The notes beneath the pieces are model-generated. The model was not told where the DNA came from, ran no database searches, and was given only the letters and a program-made list of their open reading frames with translations. Position numbers and translations under genes: made by a program. This document shows, one piece after another, positions 18,377-27,329 of a stretch of DNA of 37,817 nucleotides. The stretch covers positions 1-37,817 of the forward strand of contig DUPN01000033.1 of assembly GCA_012838305.1 (NCBI GenBank), in the 5' to 3' direction. The stretch's first letter is position 1. Every line of letters starts with the position of its first letter. Origin of the DNA: Bacillota bacterium (GTDB lineage: Bacteria; Bacillota; Limnochordia; Darwinibacteriales; Darwinibacteriaceae).

Positions 18377-18480
18377 TGGTAATTTTTCTTTAGAAGCTTT
18401 TTGGCAGCGACACAGCCCCGTTCGTTGGCCGAGAAGGCTTACCTCTAAACCTGTTTGAGACAAAGGGGGGAAATCCCAAA
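18377..18480 (+). ncRNA. Structured 5' leader of rplM (L13-leader candidate)
   Basis: The roughly 100-base leader between the promoter and rplM can fold. AAGCTTTTTGGC near 18394-18405 pairs with the region GCC-G-AGAAGGCTT near 18429-18441, giving about 12 bp with one bulge, some G-U pairs and an internal loop. A strong GGGGGG ribosome site follows. Firmicutes are known to carry an L13 leader RNA at this place that is thought to bind L13. The match to that family was not tested. Confidence 0.5.
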
Positions 18481-18915
18481 ATGAAAACCTACACAGCAAA
18501 ACCACAGGAGTTAGATAGAAAGTGGTATGTTGTCGATGCTGACGGACAGACTCTTGGGCGTTTGGCCACACAAGTCGCCATGATTCTGCGAGGCAAGCAT
18601 AAGCCAACGTTTACACCACATGTGGACACTGGTGATCATGTGATTATCATCAATGCCGAGAAAATACATTTGACAGGCAAGAAGCTTAAGGATAAGAAAT
18701 ACTATCGTCACAGTGGATACCCAGGCGGGATTAAGTCCATAACCGCCGGCGAGCTGCTAAATCGCCATCCTGAACGAGTTGTCAAAGCGGCTGTCTGGGG
18801 CATGATTCCCCATAATAAACTGGGCCGCCAGATGATCAAGAAGCTGAAGGTCTACGCCGGTGCTGAGCATCCACACGAAGCACAAAGGCCCGAGACCCTT
18901 GAACTGAAATACTAA
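18481..18915 (+). CDS. rplM: 50S ribosomal protein L13
   Basis: This is a 144-residue uL13, an early 50S assembly protein. It begins [20 protein letters not shown] and carries [30 protein letters not shown] and [24 protein letters not shown] precedes ATG 18481. It is co-transcribed with rpsI. Confidence 0.98.
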   Translation: MKTYTAKPQELDRKWYVVDADGQTLGRLATQVAMILRGKHKPTFTPHVDTGDHVIIINAEKIHLTGKKLKDKKYYRHSGYPGGIKSITAGELLNRHPERVVKAAVWGMIPHNKLGRQMIKKLKVYAGAEHPHEAQRPETLELKY

Positions 18916-18957
18916 AACTATAGATCCAAAAACCCTAAGTGAAGGGAGGCTGTCTGG

Positions 18958-19362
18958 ATGAATGCTGTTCGAAAGACTGAAACCAACTACGGAACCGGTA
19001 GACGGAAGAAGTCGATTGCTCGTGTTAGAATACTGCCTGGTAATGGCAACATTACCATTAACAAGAGGTCCATTGATGACTACTTTGGCCGTGAAGTTCT
19101 GCGTACCATTGTACGTCAGCCCTTAGTCTTGACCAACACCGAAGGTAAGTACGACATTATTGTTAATGTACACGGTGGTGGAACAACGGGTCAGGCTGGT
19201 GCCATCCGCCATGGCATTTCTCGTGCCCTGACTACAATTGATCAAGATTTGCGAGGACCCCTCAAAAAAGCAGGATACCTCACAAGAGATCCACGTATGA
19301 AAGAAAGAAAGAAATACGGTCTGAAAAAAGCGCGCAGAGCACCTCAATTCTCCAAGCGTTAA
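18958..19362 (+). CDS. rpsI: 30S ribosomal protein S9
   Basis: This is a 134-residue uS9, whose C-terminal tail touches P-site tRNA. Motifs include [37 protein letters not shown] and the C-terminal [20 protein letters not shown] precedes ATG 18958. A terminator follows 20 bases after its stop. Confidence 0.98.
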   Translation: MNAVRKTETNYGTGRRKKSIARVRILPGNGNITINKRSIDDYFGREVLRTIVRQPLVLTNTEGKYDIIVNVHGGGTTGQAGAIRHGISRALTTIDQDLRGPLKKAGYLTRDPRMKERKKYGLKKARRAPQFSKR

Positions 19363-19380
19363 TTCCCTTGGCCGATGGAA

Positions 19381-21009
19381 CTACCCCCTGCCATCCAATT
19401 GGTTTGGGGGTTTTTTCGATCCCATGGCGGCCTGCACAAATCCTAAGAACAAGGGATGTGGCCTGTTGGGCCTGCTTTTGAATTCGGGATGGAACTGAAC
19501 ACCGATAAAAAACTCCTTATTGGACAGCTCAATCGCCTCCACCAGGCGGTCATCGGGGGATGTTCCACAGATTCCTAGCCCCTGTTGCACCAGCTCCTTG
19601 CGGAAGGTATTATTGAACTCAAAGCGATGGCGGTGACGCTCGCTGATGAGCTCTGTTTTATACAGGCTGTACAGGCGCGATCCCTCAGCCACTTTGCAGG
19701 GGTAGGCCCCAAGGCGCATCGTTCCGCCGCTTCCGACCTTGCCTGCTTGTCCCGGCAAAAGATCGATCACAGGATAGGGACTGTCTTGATCAAACTCGGT
19801 GGAATGGGCTCCTTCCAGGGCGCATACATGGCGGGCAAACTCAATCACCGCAACCTGCATACCCAGGCAGATGCCAAGATAGGGAAGATTACGCTCCCGC
19901 GCATAGCGGCAGGCTTGAATCTTTCCCTCAATTCCCCTTTCCCCAAATCCCCCAGGAATGAGCACAGCATCGACTTGACCCAGCAGACGATCAACCGTTT
20001 GCTCCGTCACATGTTCGCTGTCCACCCAGCGGATAGTAATCTGCGCACCTGCTTCGAACCCGGCGTGGTGGAGGCTCTCCACAATGGAGAGATAGGCATC
20101 GGGGAGTTGGACGTACTTGCCCACAAGGGCGATGGTGGCGCCGGTCTTTGGGGAGTCGATTTTGCGCACCATCAGTTCCCATTGGGTCAACTCAGGTTCG
20201 GGGACATCAATTCCCAGTTCCCGACAGACCACTTCATCCAGTCCGTTTCTGTGCAGCATGAGGGGAGCTGCGTAGAGGGACGGGAGTGTGGTGTTCTCGA
20301 TCACACAGTCGGACTTAACATCACAGAAGAGGGCGATCTTCTCCTTGATGGCCGGGGGCAAGGCCTGATCAGAGCGGGTGACGATGATATCTGGAGATAT
20401 GCCCATGGAGCGAAGCTCCTTCACGGAATGCTGGGTGGGTTTGGATTTGTGTTCGCCTGCGCTTTGCAGATAGGGAACGAGTGTAACATGGATGGACAGA
20501 CAATGTTCGGGTCCCTGCTCGTGGGAGATTTGGCGGATAGCTTCAATGAAGGGTTGACCTTCGATATCCCCTACTGTACCCCCGATCTCCACGATGAGCA
20601 CATCTGCTTGGCTTGCCGCCGCCCCGGCATAGATAAAGCTTTTGATGGTGTCAGTGACATGGGGAATCACTTGCACAGTACCCCCCTGGTAATCGCCGGA
20701 CCGTTCGCGACCCAAGACGGTCCAGTATACTTGTCCCGAGGTGAGGTTGCTCAATTTCGTCAGGTTTTCGTCGATAAAGCGCTCATAGTGACCCAAATCC
20801 AAGTCGGTTTCGGCTCCGTCGTCTGTAACAAAGACTTCTCCATGTTGAAAGGGACTCATGGTGCCGGGATCAACATTGATATACGGATCAAGCTTCTGCG
20901 CCGCGACTGTCAATCCCCGCTGTTTGAGAAGGCGCCCTAGAGCTGCTGCTGTAATTCCCTTGCCCAGTCCCGAAACCACTCCGCCTGTGATGAAGATGAA
21001 CTTGGTCAT
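19381..21009 (-). CDS. pyrG: CTP synthase
   Basis: This 542-residue enzyme aminates UTP to CTP with ATP and glutamine. The synthetase domain begins [18 protein letters not shown]. The glutaminase domain has GGFGERG, the nucleophile motif GICLGMQ and the His-Glu of FHPEFKSRP. Upstream codons extend the frame to 21045, but ATG 21009 with the purine-rich AGGGGGGAAG site is the family start. Its last codons double as the rpsI terminator. It is convergent with rpsI and probably monocistronic. Confidence 0.97.
   Translation of the reverse strand: MTKFIFITGGVVSGLGKGITAAALGRLLKQRGLTVAAQKLDPYINVDPGTMSPFQHGEVFVTDDGAETDLDLGHYERFIDENLTKLSNLTSGQVYWTVLGRERSGDYQGGTVQVIPHVTDTIKSFIYAGAAASQADVLIVEIGGTVGDIEGQPFIEAIRQISHEQGPEHCLSIHVTLVPYLQSAGEHKSKPTQHSVKELRSMGISPDIIVTRSDQALPPAIKEKIALFCDVKSDCVIENTTLPSLYAAPLMLHRNGLDEVVCRELGIDVPEPELTQWELMVRKIDSPKTGATIALVGKYVQLPDAYLSIVESLHHAGFEAGAQITIRWVDSEHVTEQTVDRLLGQVDAVLIPGGFGERGIEGKIQACRYARERNLPYLGICLGMQVAVIEFARHVCALEGAHSTEFDQDSPYPVIDLLPGQAGKVGSGGTMRLGAYPCKVAEGSRLYSLYKTELISERHRHRFEFNNTFRKELVQQGLGICGTSPDDRLVEAIELSNKEFFIGVQFHPEFKSRPNRPHPLFLGFVQAAMGSKKPPNQLDGRG
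19383..19416 (+). terminator. Intrinsic terminator of rplM-rpsI, inside pyrG 3' end
   Basis: ACCCCC (19383-19388) pairs with GGGGGT (19406-19411), with inner CCA/TGG pairing possible, then TTTTTT runs to 19416. The whole hairpin and T-run lie within the last codons of the convergent pyrG. There they encode [11 protein letters not shown]. Confidence 0.85.
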
Positions 21010-21029
21010 CGCTCTTCCCCCCTGAGAAT

Positions 21030-21058
21030 AGTGTATTCTTACCAAGAGAAGCTGTCCA
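21030..21058 (-). promoter_or_regulatory. Candidate promoter of pyrG
   Basis: On the minus strand TGGACA (21053-21058), a 17-base spacer and TACACT (21030-21035) resemble a sigma-70 promoter (5 of 6 and 4 of 6 matches). It would give a very short leader before ATG 21009. A TTGACA at 21084-21089 lacks a good -10. Confidence 0.4.
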
Positions 21059-21089
21059 CATTTTTTTCCAGAGCATGAGGCGTGTCAAA

Positions 21090-21114
21090 GGAAAACCCCC
21101 AAGAAAAGGGGGTT
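21090..21114 (-). terminator. Intrinsic terminator downstream of the PBP-like gene
   Basis: On the minus strand AACCCCC pairs with GGGGGTT (21108-21114 with 21094-21100) around a 7-base loop, followed by TTTTCC. It lies 28 bases past the stop of the PBP-like gene and separates it from pyrG, which is read in the same direction. Confidence 0.8.
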
Positions 21115-21141
21115 GACTGTTTCCGATTGTTTTGATGCCCA

Positions 21142-23259
21142 TTACTCTCCGGGCTCTTCCGGGAGGATGGGCTCCTCAGGGGGGGGTTCCTCCCCTGGAG
21201 GAGCTGGGGGAGGTTCAGGCGGAGTTGGTTCCGTTGGTTCAATCGGTTCAATCGGTTCAATCGGTTCAGGCTCGGGCTCAGGTTCCGGTTCGGGTTCAGG
21301 CTCGGGCTCAGGTTCCGGTTCAGGTTCAGGCTCGGGCTCAGGTTCCGGCTCGGGTTCAGGTACAGGTACAGGGGTCCGTTCCACAGGGGGTGTGCGCGGA
21401 GCAGGCGGAGGCTCCGGGGGAGGGAGGGCGCATGGAGCTAATTGGGTGGGCTTGGTTCCTTCAATGAACGCATCCCGCTCGACTTGGGCACAGCGTTCGC
21501 TGGCCAAGAGTCCAGTAAAGACGTCAATCAGGACATTGGTCTCAACCTTGTCGGGCACCTCAAATTCGTCAGGGGTCTCCTCGCTGTCTTCATCGTCCGC
21601 ATTGACCTCTTTTGTGTCCGGCTCGGTCTGGGCAAGGGCTTCGGTCATAAACTGCACCCAGAGATCACCCGCCAGTAACTGGGGTTGCGCTGCAGTCTCA
21701 TCTTCGCTTGGGGCCTTCACCATTACGCCAACAAGCAGGCTTGGTGTATAACCGATGGCCCACTCAGAAGCATCATTCGGCGATGAACTGGCTGTGAGTG
21801 CTGCGGGAAAGTCCACATCCAGGGAACGGATACTGCCGTACTGGGTGCCAGGCATGAGCATATCTGTGAACAGGTAGGCCTGTTCAGCAGACAGAATCCG
21901 CCGGGCAGTGTCGGTGGGCTGGGCTAGGACCGTCTGGTTTTGCGTGTCGGTAACCTTTTCAAAGCCGGAGACGGGTATATAGTTTCCTCCATTGACACCT
22001 GGCATGTAAGCCGCTGTCAGCTCAAGCAGGGACAGTCCCTCTCGGACTTCGCCCATAACTAAGCGGAGATGCTGATCGACCTCTTCGATCGTAAGATCAA
22101 CCGATTCTGCGAACTCGTTGAACCTCTCAATACCGAGTTCATTGAGTGTCCAAGCTGCCGCGTTGTTCAGGTCCATTACTAAGGCATGCTTCATCGTGAC
22201 GGGTCCCCAGTAGCGATCGCCGGCGTTGTCCACCCGGAAATCCTCAAACTCGCGCTGGATATCCTGGACAAGATGATTCAAGGCCCAGCTTTCCTGCAGC
22301 CCTGTGGCATAGATCAGAGGTCTTAAGGTAGTCGCCACTTCCTGCCTTTTCACAGTGGCTAAATTCGTGGAGTCTTCTAGATAGTTTCTGCCTCCCACCA
22401 TGGCCAAAACAGCACCGCTCTTGGGATCCAGAGCGACTAAGGCCCCATCGAGTTCAGCATCTTGAAACATGTTCTCGGCAAGTTTCTGCAGCTCTCGATT
22501 TAAAGTGGTGGTAACTCGCAGGCCCCCTTGATACACTCGCTCCTCGCCTAACTCGTCCAGGAGGATGTTACCAAGATAGTCGGAGAAATGGTGAGCGTAT
22601 CCCGGTTCGTGACGTTCGGTGTCAATCCCTTGCTGCGCTGCTTGTTCCTGTTCGGTCTGGTCGATATGCCCGCTCTGCTCCATGTGCGCAAGGATGGTGT
22701 TACGGGCTTCTTTCGCCCTGTCTGGATCACGAAAGGGCGAAGCTTGATCAGATTCTTCTATTAACGCGGCCAACAGAGCGCTTTGGGCCAAATCGATGGC
22801 TCCAACGGGTTTGGCGAAATAGGTCTGACTTGCAGCCTCTGCACCATAGGCGCCTTCGCCGAAGTAAGCACTGTTTAGGTACATTTCTAAGCGCTCTCGC
22901 TCAGAGTAACGTCGGTTGAGGACAGAAGGAAGAACAGCTAGCTGCAGACGGGACCAAAGCCCTTGCGGCTCCACGATCAGCCTGGCCAAACGCTGGTTGA
23001 TGGTGGTGTCGTCCTGGGTCGACTTCACCGCGTTTTGCAGACTTTCGGGAGTCTGCGCTAGGGGTATGTACACATTTCCCTTTCCGAGCCGCTTGATCAC
23101 TTCGCCAGTTTGATCATACAAGACGGCTCCCGGCAGGGGTCTCGACTCTTCAAAAACTGTGATCTGCCGCCCAGCCTGTGCATACAGACTAGCTGCAATG
23201 GCGGCCCCAATAAGGAGCACCAAGGTGATGAGCAAAACAAAGAGATTCCTTCTATTCAT
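21142..23259 (-). CDS. Class A penicillin-binding protein homologue, apparently inactive
   Basis: This is an intact 705-residue frame with a strong GAGGAGGTG site. It has an N-terminal membrane anchor (residues 6-28), a GT51-like region (about 60-210), a transpeptidase-like region (about 240-540), an acidic linker, and a Pro-Glu tail from about residue 630. The GT51 fold motifs MYLNSAYFGEGAYGAEAA and TYFAKP are kept. However, the catalytic ED is replaced by Q82-D83, roughly 30 residues that normally follow are missing, and the second Glu (KXKE) aligns with RLQL at 104-107. In the transpeptidase, SXXK aligns with T310-T-L-R313, SXN with D363-L-N and KTG with LTA near 488-490. Both enzymes would be dead. 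I infer a conserved pseudoenzyme with a scaffolding or regulatory role in wall synthesis. Alignments were made by eye. Confidence 0.85.
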   Translation of the reverse strand: MNRRNLFVLLITLVLLIGAAIAASLYAQAGRQITVFEESRPLPGAVLYDQTGEVIKRLGKGNVYIPLAQTPESLQNAVKSTQDDTTINQRLARLIVEPQGLWSRLQLAVLPSVLNRRYSERERLEMYLNSAYFGEGAYGAEAASQTYFAKPVGAIDLAQSALLAALIEESDQASPFRDPDRAKEARNTILAHMEQSGHIDQTEQEQAAQQGIDTERHEPGYAHHFSDYLGNILLDELGEERVYQGGLRVTTTLNRELQKLAENMFQDAELDGALVALDPKSGAVLAMVGGRNYLEDSTNLATVKRQEVATTLRPLIYATGLQESWALNHLVQDIQREFEDFRVDNAGDRYWGPVTMKHALVMDLNNAAAWTLNELGIERFNEFAESVDLTIEEVDQHLRLVMGEVREGLSLLELTAAYMPGVNGGNYIPVSGFEKVTDTQNQTVLAQPTDTARRILSAEQAYLFTDMLMPGTQYGSIRSLDVDFPAALTASSSPNDASEWAIGYTPSLLVGVMVKAPSEDETAAQPQLLAGDLWVQFMTEALAQTEPDTKEVNADDEDSEETPDEFEVPDKVETNVLIDVFTGLLASERCAQVERDAFIEGTKPTQLAPCALPPPEPPPAPRTPPVERTPVPVPEPEPEPEPEPEPEPEPEPEPEPEPEPEPEPEPIEPIEPIEPTEPTPPEPPPAPPGEEPPPEEPILPEEPGE
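21236..21358. repeat. Tandem repeats encoding the Pro-Glu tail
   Basis: Three 9-base units GGTTCAATC (21236-21262) are followed by three near-identical 30-base units at 21269-21298, 21299-21328 and 21329-21358, differing by about one or two bases. On the minus strand they encode Ile-Glu-Pro and then (Pro-Glu)n in the tail of the PBP-like protein. Short internal 6-base periodicity (GGYTCR) makes copy-number change by slippage likely. Confidence 0.9.
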
Positions 23260-23402
23260 GGCTTCACCTCCTCGCTTTAGTATTTGCCCAAAGGGACTCT
23301 TCCATGCACAGGGCTGTAAAAGGAGAAGGCCGAGTTCACAGGGATGGCTGGGATCCCATTGCTCCTTCTTTTATTGCTGGTTTACCAGGGCAGTCTTCTG
23401 TT

Positions 23403-23432
23403 TTGACAAGGCTTTCCCCTATCGTTTATAAT
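23403..23432 (+). promoter_or_regulatory. Sigma-70-type promoter of trxA
   Basis: TTGACA (23403-23408), an 18-base spacer and TATAAT (23427-23432) are full consensus hexamers, 32 bases before the trxA start. The rest of the 205-base gap between the divergent PBP-like gene and trxA shows no other element I can support. Confidence 0.88.
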
Positions 23433-23464
23433 CATACTAGACCACAGGAAATGAAGGGGCGATA

Positions 23465-23791
23465 TTGTTGAAGAAGATCATTGAAGCAACGGATGAGAGT
23501 TTTCAAATAGAGGTTTTACAGGCGGACCTGCCGGTTCTTGTAGACTTTTGGGCTGTATGGTGCGGACCTTGCCGTCAAATCGCACCTGTCTTCGAGGACC
23601 TAGCCGCACAATATGCAGGGAAGATCAAGTTTGTTAAAGTCAATGTTGATCAAGTGACAGAGTCTGTGGGGACCTATGGAATTATGAGTATTCCCACACT
23701 GATGCTCTTTAAGGATGGAAATCCCATGGAGACCCTAGTTGGTGTTCAACCCAGGGAGCGTTTAGAAGAAGTGTTGGACAGTTACATATAA
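23465..23791 (+). CDS. trxA: Thioredoxin
   Basis: This 108-residue disulfide reductase has the active site WCGPC with cysteines at residues 33 and 36. The upstream VDFWAVW strand and the cis-proline motif SIPTLMLFKDG are typical. Two TTG codons stand in tandem at 23465 and 23468 after AAGGGG, and either could be used. It has its own consensus promoter and appears monocistronic. Confidence 0.95.
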   Translation: MLKKIIEATDESFQIEVLQADLPVLVDFWAVWCGPCRQIAPVFEDLAAQYAGKIKFVKVNVDQVTESVGTYGIMSIPTLMLFKDGNPMETLVGVQPRERLEEVLDSYI

Positions 23792-23867
23792 GAAAAAAGG
23801 AGCGGCGCTGGGCGCTGGCCTGAACTGCTCCCTGCCAATAGAGAGCGGACATAACGAAAATCTCCAG

Positions 23868-23894
23868 GAGCACCAACCATATCGGTTGGTGCTC
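23868..23894 (+). terminator. Perfect 11-bp hairpin after trxA
   Basis: GAGCACCAACC (23868-23878) pairs perfectly with GGTTGGTGCTC (23884-23894) over a 5-base loop. Only a weak T-rich stretch (TTGTCAT) follows, so termination may be inefficient. It lies 76 bases after the trxA stop. Confidence 0.5.
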
Positions 23895-23991
23895 TTGTCA
23901 TAGCTCCGATACTCCATCGGTAGCATCCACAGCAATCTTTTTTTGCAGACGACTTTTGCTAAAATGAGACTTTCGACCGTTCCATAAAAGA

Positions 23992-24043
23992 GCTCCCCTG
24001 CGCTAGGCAGTTTTTTATCTGAACTGTCAAGCGCAAGGGGAGC
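23992..24043 (-). terminator. Long hairpin downstream of the RND gene
   Basis: GCTCCCC-TGCGCT (23992-24004) pairs with AGCGCA-A-GGGGAGC (24030-24043) with one bulged base, and CAGTT pairs with AACTG inside. On the minus strand it follows the RND stop by about 40 bases and is followed by TCTTTTAT. It is probably a terminator for that gene, with a modest T-run. Between this and the hairpin at 23868 I see nothing else. Confidence 0.55.
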
Positions 24044-24082
24044 ATATCGCCTTTGAGTTGGTACCGTTTTTCTAGGCGGTGT

Positions 24083-27000
24083 CTACTTCTCTCCACCGAC
24101 TGCTGCCGGAGGTTTTCGTTCCAGACGATGGAAAACCTCATAGACTGTGGGGATCACAAAGAGTGTCAAGAAGGTCGACGTGAGTAGTCCTCCCATGATG
24201 GTGGCGGCCAAAGGCCTCTGGAACTCAGCTCCCACTCCCCGGGCCAAGACAACGGGCAAGAGGCCAAAGACAGTTGTAATTGTGGTCATCAAAATGGGAC
24301 GCAAACGAACTTGACAAGCCTCTAGAATTGCTTCCCGCACGGGAAGGTTCGGATTTTGGCCTCTGCGAAGGTTGATGTAGTCCACAAGCACAATGGCATT
24401 GTTCACTACCACTCCTGCCAAGACGATAATACCTATAATCGACATGATGCCGACATTTCCACCCACGAGCCACAAACCGATTAAAGCGCCAATCAGGGCC
24501 AGAGGAATGGTAAACATGATAATAAAGGGCTGGACAAAGGACTCGAATTGGGCCGCCATTACAAGATAGACTAAGGCCACGGCTAAAACGAGGGCAAGAA
24601 GGAGTTCATCAATGGATTCGCCGATCATCGTCTGTAAACCGCCTATGCTGACATGGTAGCCAGGGGGAATGTCCATATCTGCGAGGATATCTTCGCTGAT
24701 GCGGACCGCCTGGGTAAGGGATAAATCGCCTAGAATTCCAATCACCCTGGCCAGGTTCAGACGGTCGGCACGCTGGGAGAGTGCTAGATTGGGTTGAACT
24801 TCAGGTGTGACCACTTCGCTTAGAAGAATCGGCTCACTGCCAAGGTTCTCAATTTGAACCGGAGAGGTGATGCGAGTGTTGAGCAGATCATCTACTGAAT
24901 CAATGGACGAGCTTGGTCTGAGCACAACTGGAAGGGATCTGTCTCCAATTTGCAGGTCGGTGGCCTTCAAACCTGCTGTGGCATAGCGCATACCCAAGCC
25001 AACTTGTCCCGCAGTAAAGCCTCCCAAAATGCTGCGGGAGGTATCCACCTTGAGGAACAGGTCTTTGGCCGGCCGAAAACCTGAGTCTTGCACATCCCTG
25101 AATCCTGGGATTTTGCTCAATTCGTCCCGCAGCTCCGCCGCTATAGCAGCGCACACCTGGGCACTCTGACCGCGAATATCAATGGTTAGGTTCGGTGTCA
25201 TCAGTGTACTAACGGAGGTGCCAAACAAAGATGTGTCCGAGATATTGGTTCGGAGTACACCATGCTTCTCCATGATATCATGGATGTCCTGGGTTAGGTC
25301 TTTGGCCATGCGCTCGCGTTCGCTGTGGGGTACTAGGGTAATAGAAAACATGGCGTTATCCAGTCCGGTACCCGCGAGCAGAGAGAGCAGATCCATTTCC
25401 CCTTGATCACCGGATTGCACAGCCACAGATGCTATTTCTGGAATCGCCATCAAATCGTTCTCGATGGCTATCACCAATTCCCGTGCGGTTTCCAAAGGCA
25501 AGCCTGACGGGAAATTGGTGTTCACCCCCAAAAACCCTTCATCGAAAGTGGGCAGGAACTCTTGGTCCATGCGGGGATAGATCAGAAGAGCTGTCCCAAG
25601 AAGCACCACAACTATGGTAAAGATAAGGGGCTTTTTGTCCAAAGCCTGCTTGAGAAGATTAGCGTAACCAGCCCGGAATTTAGCGAACTTGGCATCTGTT
25701 TTTTCCGCACTGGATGCCGCGTTTCTCTTCAGGAATTTTGAGGCTAACATGGGTAAGACGCTGAGAGACACGATCAAGGACGCCAAAAGTGCATAGGATA
25801 TGCTTAAGCCAAACTCTTTAAGCAACTGCCCTGCAAAGCTGCCTAGGAAAATGATGGGTAGAAAGATGACCACGGATGTTGCAGTGGAGGCGATTAACGC
25901 TCCTGCAATTTCTCCAGCTCCATGTGCTGCGGCCAATCGCGGATTGGCCTCTGTGCCGCGGTGACGGAAGACATTCTCCAAAACTACGATGGAGGAGTCC
26001 ACCAGCATACCGACTCCTAAGGCCATGCCTCCGAGGGTCATCAGGTTAAGGGATAGATTGGAAAAATACAACAAGACAAAACTAGCAATAATGGACACAG
26101 GAATGGATAAACCTACAATCAAGAGACTGGAAACGTTGCGCAGGAAAAACCAAAGAACCGCAATGGCAAGGATACCACCGATGATGCCGCTTGATGCCAA
26201 AGAGCCAATGCTTTGGTTGATGAAGACAGACTGATCTGTAATGGTAGCAAAACGGAGATGCGGACGATCCGTCTCAATCTTCTTCAGGGTCTCCTTGAGA
26301 TCCGCCGCTACTTGCACGGTGTTAGCCCCACTTTGCCGCATCACCTGGATCAAAATGGTGTCTTGCCCATCGTGGCGGGTGATGCCGTCTCTGGGTTCGA
26401 TATGGGTGGTGACCTCAGCAACATCGCTCAAATAGGTTAAGGACGGGAGAAGGCCCCCTAAACCCAGGATGCCGCTTCCTTGTCTCATGCCAACAATAAT
26501 GTTCTCCAGCTCTTCCACGCTGCCGATTTGGCTGCCGGCACGCGTTGTGTAACGGGTTCCATCGGCGGTCACTGCACCACCAGGGACGATAATGTTTTGG
26601 TACATAATGAGCTGCTGGAGGATAACGGGCGTTAGGCCAACTTCGTTGAGGTAATCCGGATCGAAAAGCACTTGAACCTCTTCTTTGCTGGTGCCGAACA
26701 AGCTGACTTGAGCTACGCCAGGCAATTGTTCCAGCTGGGGTTTGATCTCCGCTATTTCCTCGGAAAGGTCCACAGCGGAAAGATTCTGCGAGCTAACCCC
26801 GATTAACATGAGGGGAAAAGCGTTCGGATCAATTTGGACCACGACGGGATCTTCTGCGTCTGCCGGCAGCGATAAACTCACCTGGGCCAGCTTGCTGCGG
26901 ATCTCATCAAGTGCGCTGAGCATATCGGTACCCCAGTCAAATTGGAGCACCACTGCGGAAACGTCTTCCATGCTGTAGGATTCCATGAACTTGAGGCCGC

Positions 27001-27223
27001 TGATGCCTGAAACGCTGCCTTCGACAGGAATGGTTATGTTCTGTTCGATGGCGTTAGCTGCGCCGCCCGGATAAACAGTCACCACTGCGGCAATGGGCAA
27101 ATCCAGGTTCGGTAGCAGATCGATCCCTATTCGCTGCAGGGAGATAACTCCGAATAATAAAGTGATAATGACCACAACCGTAACGGCGACGGGTCTGCGT
27201 ACCGCAAGTTTTGACAGTTGCAT
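24083..27223 (-). CDS. RND-family efflux permease (AcrB/SwrC-like)
   Basis: This 1,046-residue inner-membrane pump would export hydrophobic compounds using the proton gradient. It starts MQLSKLAVRRPVAV with TM1, has two large extracytoplasmic loops, and ends with a TM block containing VVNNAIVLVDYINL. The TM4 proton-relay motif is GMLVDSSIVVLENV: the first Asp (409) is kept and the second is Ser 410, as opposed to the Asp pair in AcrB. No membrane-fusion partner or regulator is adjacent. B. subtilis SwrC is also a lone RND. AAGGAGGA precedes ATG 27223. Substrate cannot be told. Confidence 0.92.
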   Translation of the reverse strand: MQLSKLAVRRPVAVTVVVIITLLFGVISLQRIGIDLLPNLDLPIAAVVTVYPGGAANAIEQNITIPVEGSVSGISGLKFMESYSMEDVSAVVLQFDWGTDMLSALDEIRSKLAQVSLSLPADAEDPVVVQIDPNAFPLMLIGVSSQNLSAVDLSEEIAEIKPQLEQLPGVAQVSLFGTSKEEVQVLFDPDYLNEVGLTPVILQQLIMYQNIIVPGGAVTADGTRYTTRAGSQIGSVEELENIIVGMRQGSGILGLGGLLPSLTYLSDVAEVTTHIEPRDGITRHDGQDTILIQVMRQSGANTVQVAADLKETLKKIETDRPHLRFATITDQSVFINQSIGSLASSGIIGGILAIAVLWFFLRNVSSLLIVGLSIPVSIIASFVLLYFSNLSLNLMTLGGMALGVGMLVDSSIVVLENVFRHRGTEANPRLAAAHGAGEIAGALIASTATSVVIFLPIIFLGSFAGQLLKEFGLSISYALLASLIVSLSVLPMLASKFLKRNAASSAEKTDAKFAKFRAGYANLLKQALDKKPLIFTIVVVLLGTALLIYPRMDQEFLPTFDEGFLGVNTNFPSGLPLETARELVIAIENDLMAIPEIASVAVQSGDQGEMDLLSLLAGTGLDNAMFSITLVPHSERERMAKDLTQDIHDIMEKHGVLRTNISDTSLFGTSVSTLMTPNLTIDIRGQSAQVCAAIAAELRDELSKIPGFRDVQDSGFRPAKDLFLKVDTSRSILGGFTAGQVGLGMRYATAGLKATDLQIGDRSLPVVLRPSSSIDSVDDLLNTRITSPVQIENLGSEPILLSEVVTPEVQPNLALSQRADRLNLARVIGILGDLSLTQAVRISEDILADMDIPPGYHVSIGGLQTMIGESIDELLLALVLAVALVYLVMAAQFESFVQPFIIMFTIPLALIGALIGLWLVGGNVGIMSIIGIIVLAGVVVNNAIVLVDYINLRRGQNPNLPVREAILEACQVRLRPILMTTITTVFGLLPVVLARGVGAEFQRPLAATIMGGLLTSTFLTLFVIPTVYEVFHRLERKPPAAVGGEK

Positions 27224-27329
27224 GAAAATCCTCCTTCAAGGTATAAGGCAGGCTGTTTCCGCCTCTGTATAGGTTCGGGTTTGGGTCGGGTTATCCTCCC
27301 TTTTTTGGTGGGAAGGAGTGGAAAAGGAT

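Noticed and set aside
19585-20940. A 451-codon open frame on the plus strand over pyrG
   Set aside because: It is an antisense shadow of a clear CTP synthase gene; it has no family motif and no good ribosome site.
21113-21751. Plus-strand frames with long Gly-Ser or Val-Gln runs
   Set aside because: They are the complement of the Pro-Glu repeat in the PBP-like gene and have no other coding evidence.
21142-23259. The PBP-like gene as a decaying pseudogene
   Set aside because: The 705-codon frame is uninterrupted, has a strong ribosome site, a terminator and conserved fold motifs; the losses are confined to catalytic sites.
23260-23402. A riboswitch or T-box upstream of trxA or the PBP-like gene
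   Set aside because: The palindrome TGGGATCCCA and other short pairings are present, but no known riboswitch core or T-box motif was seen.
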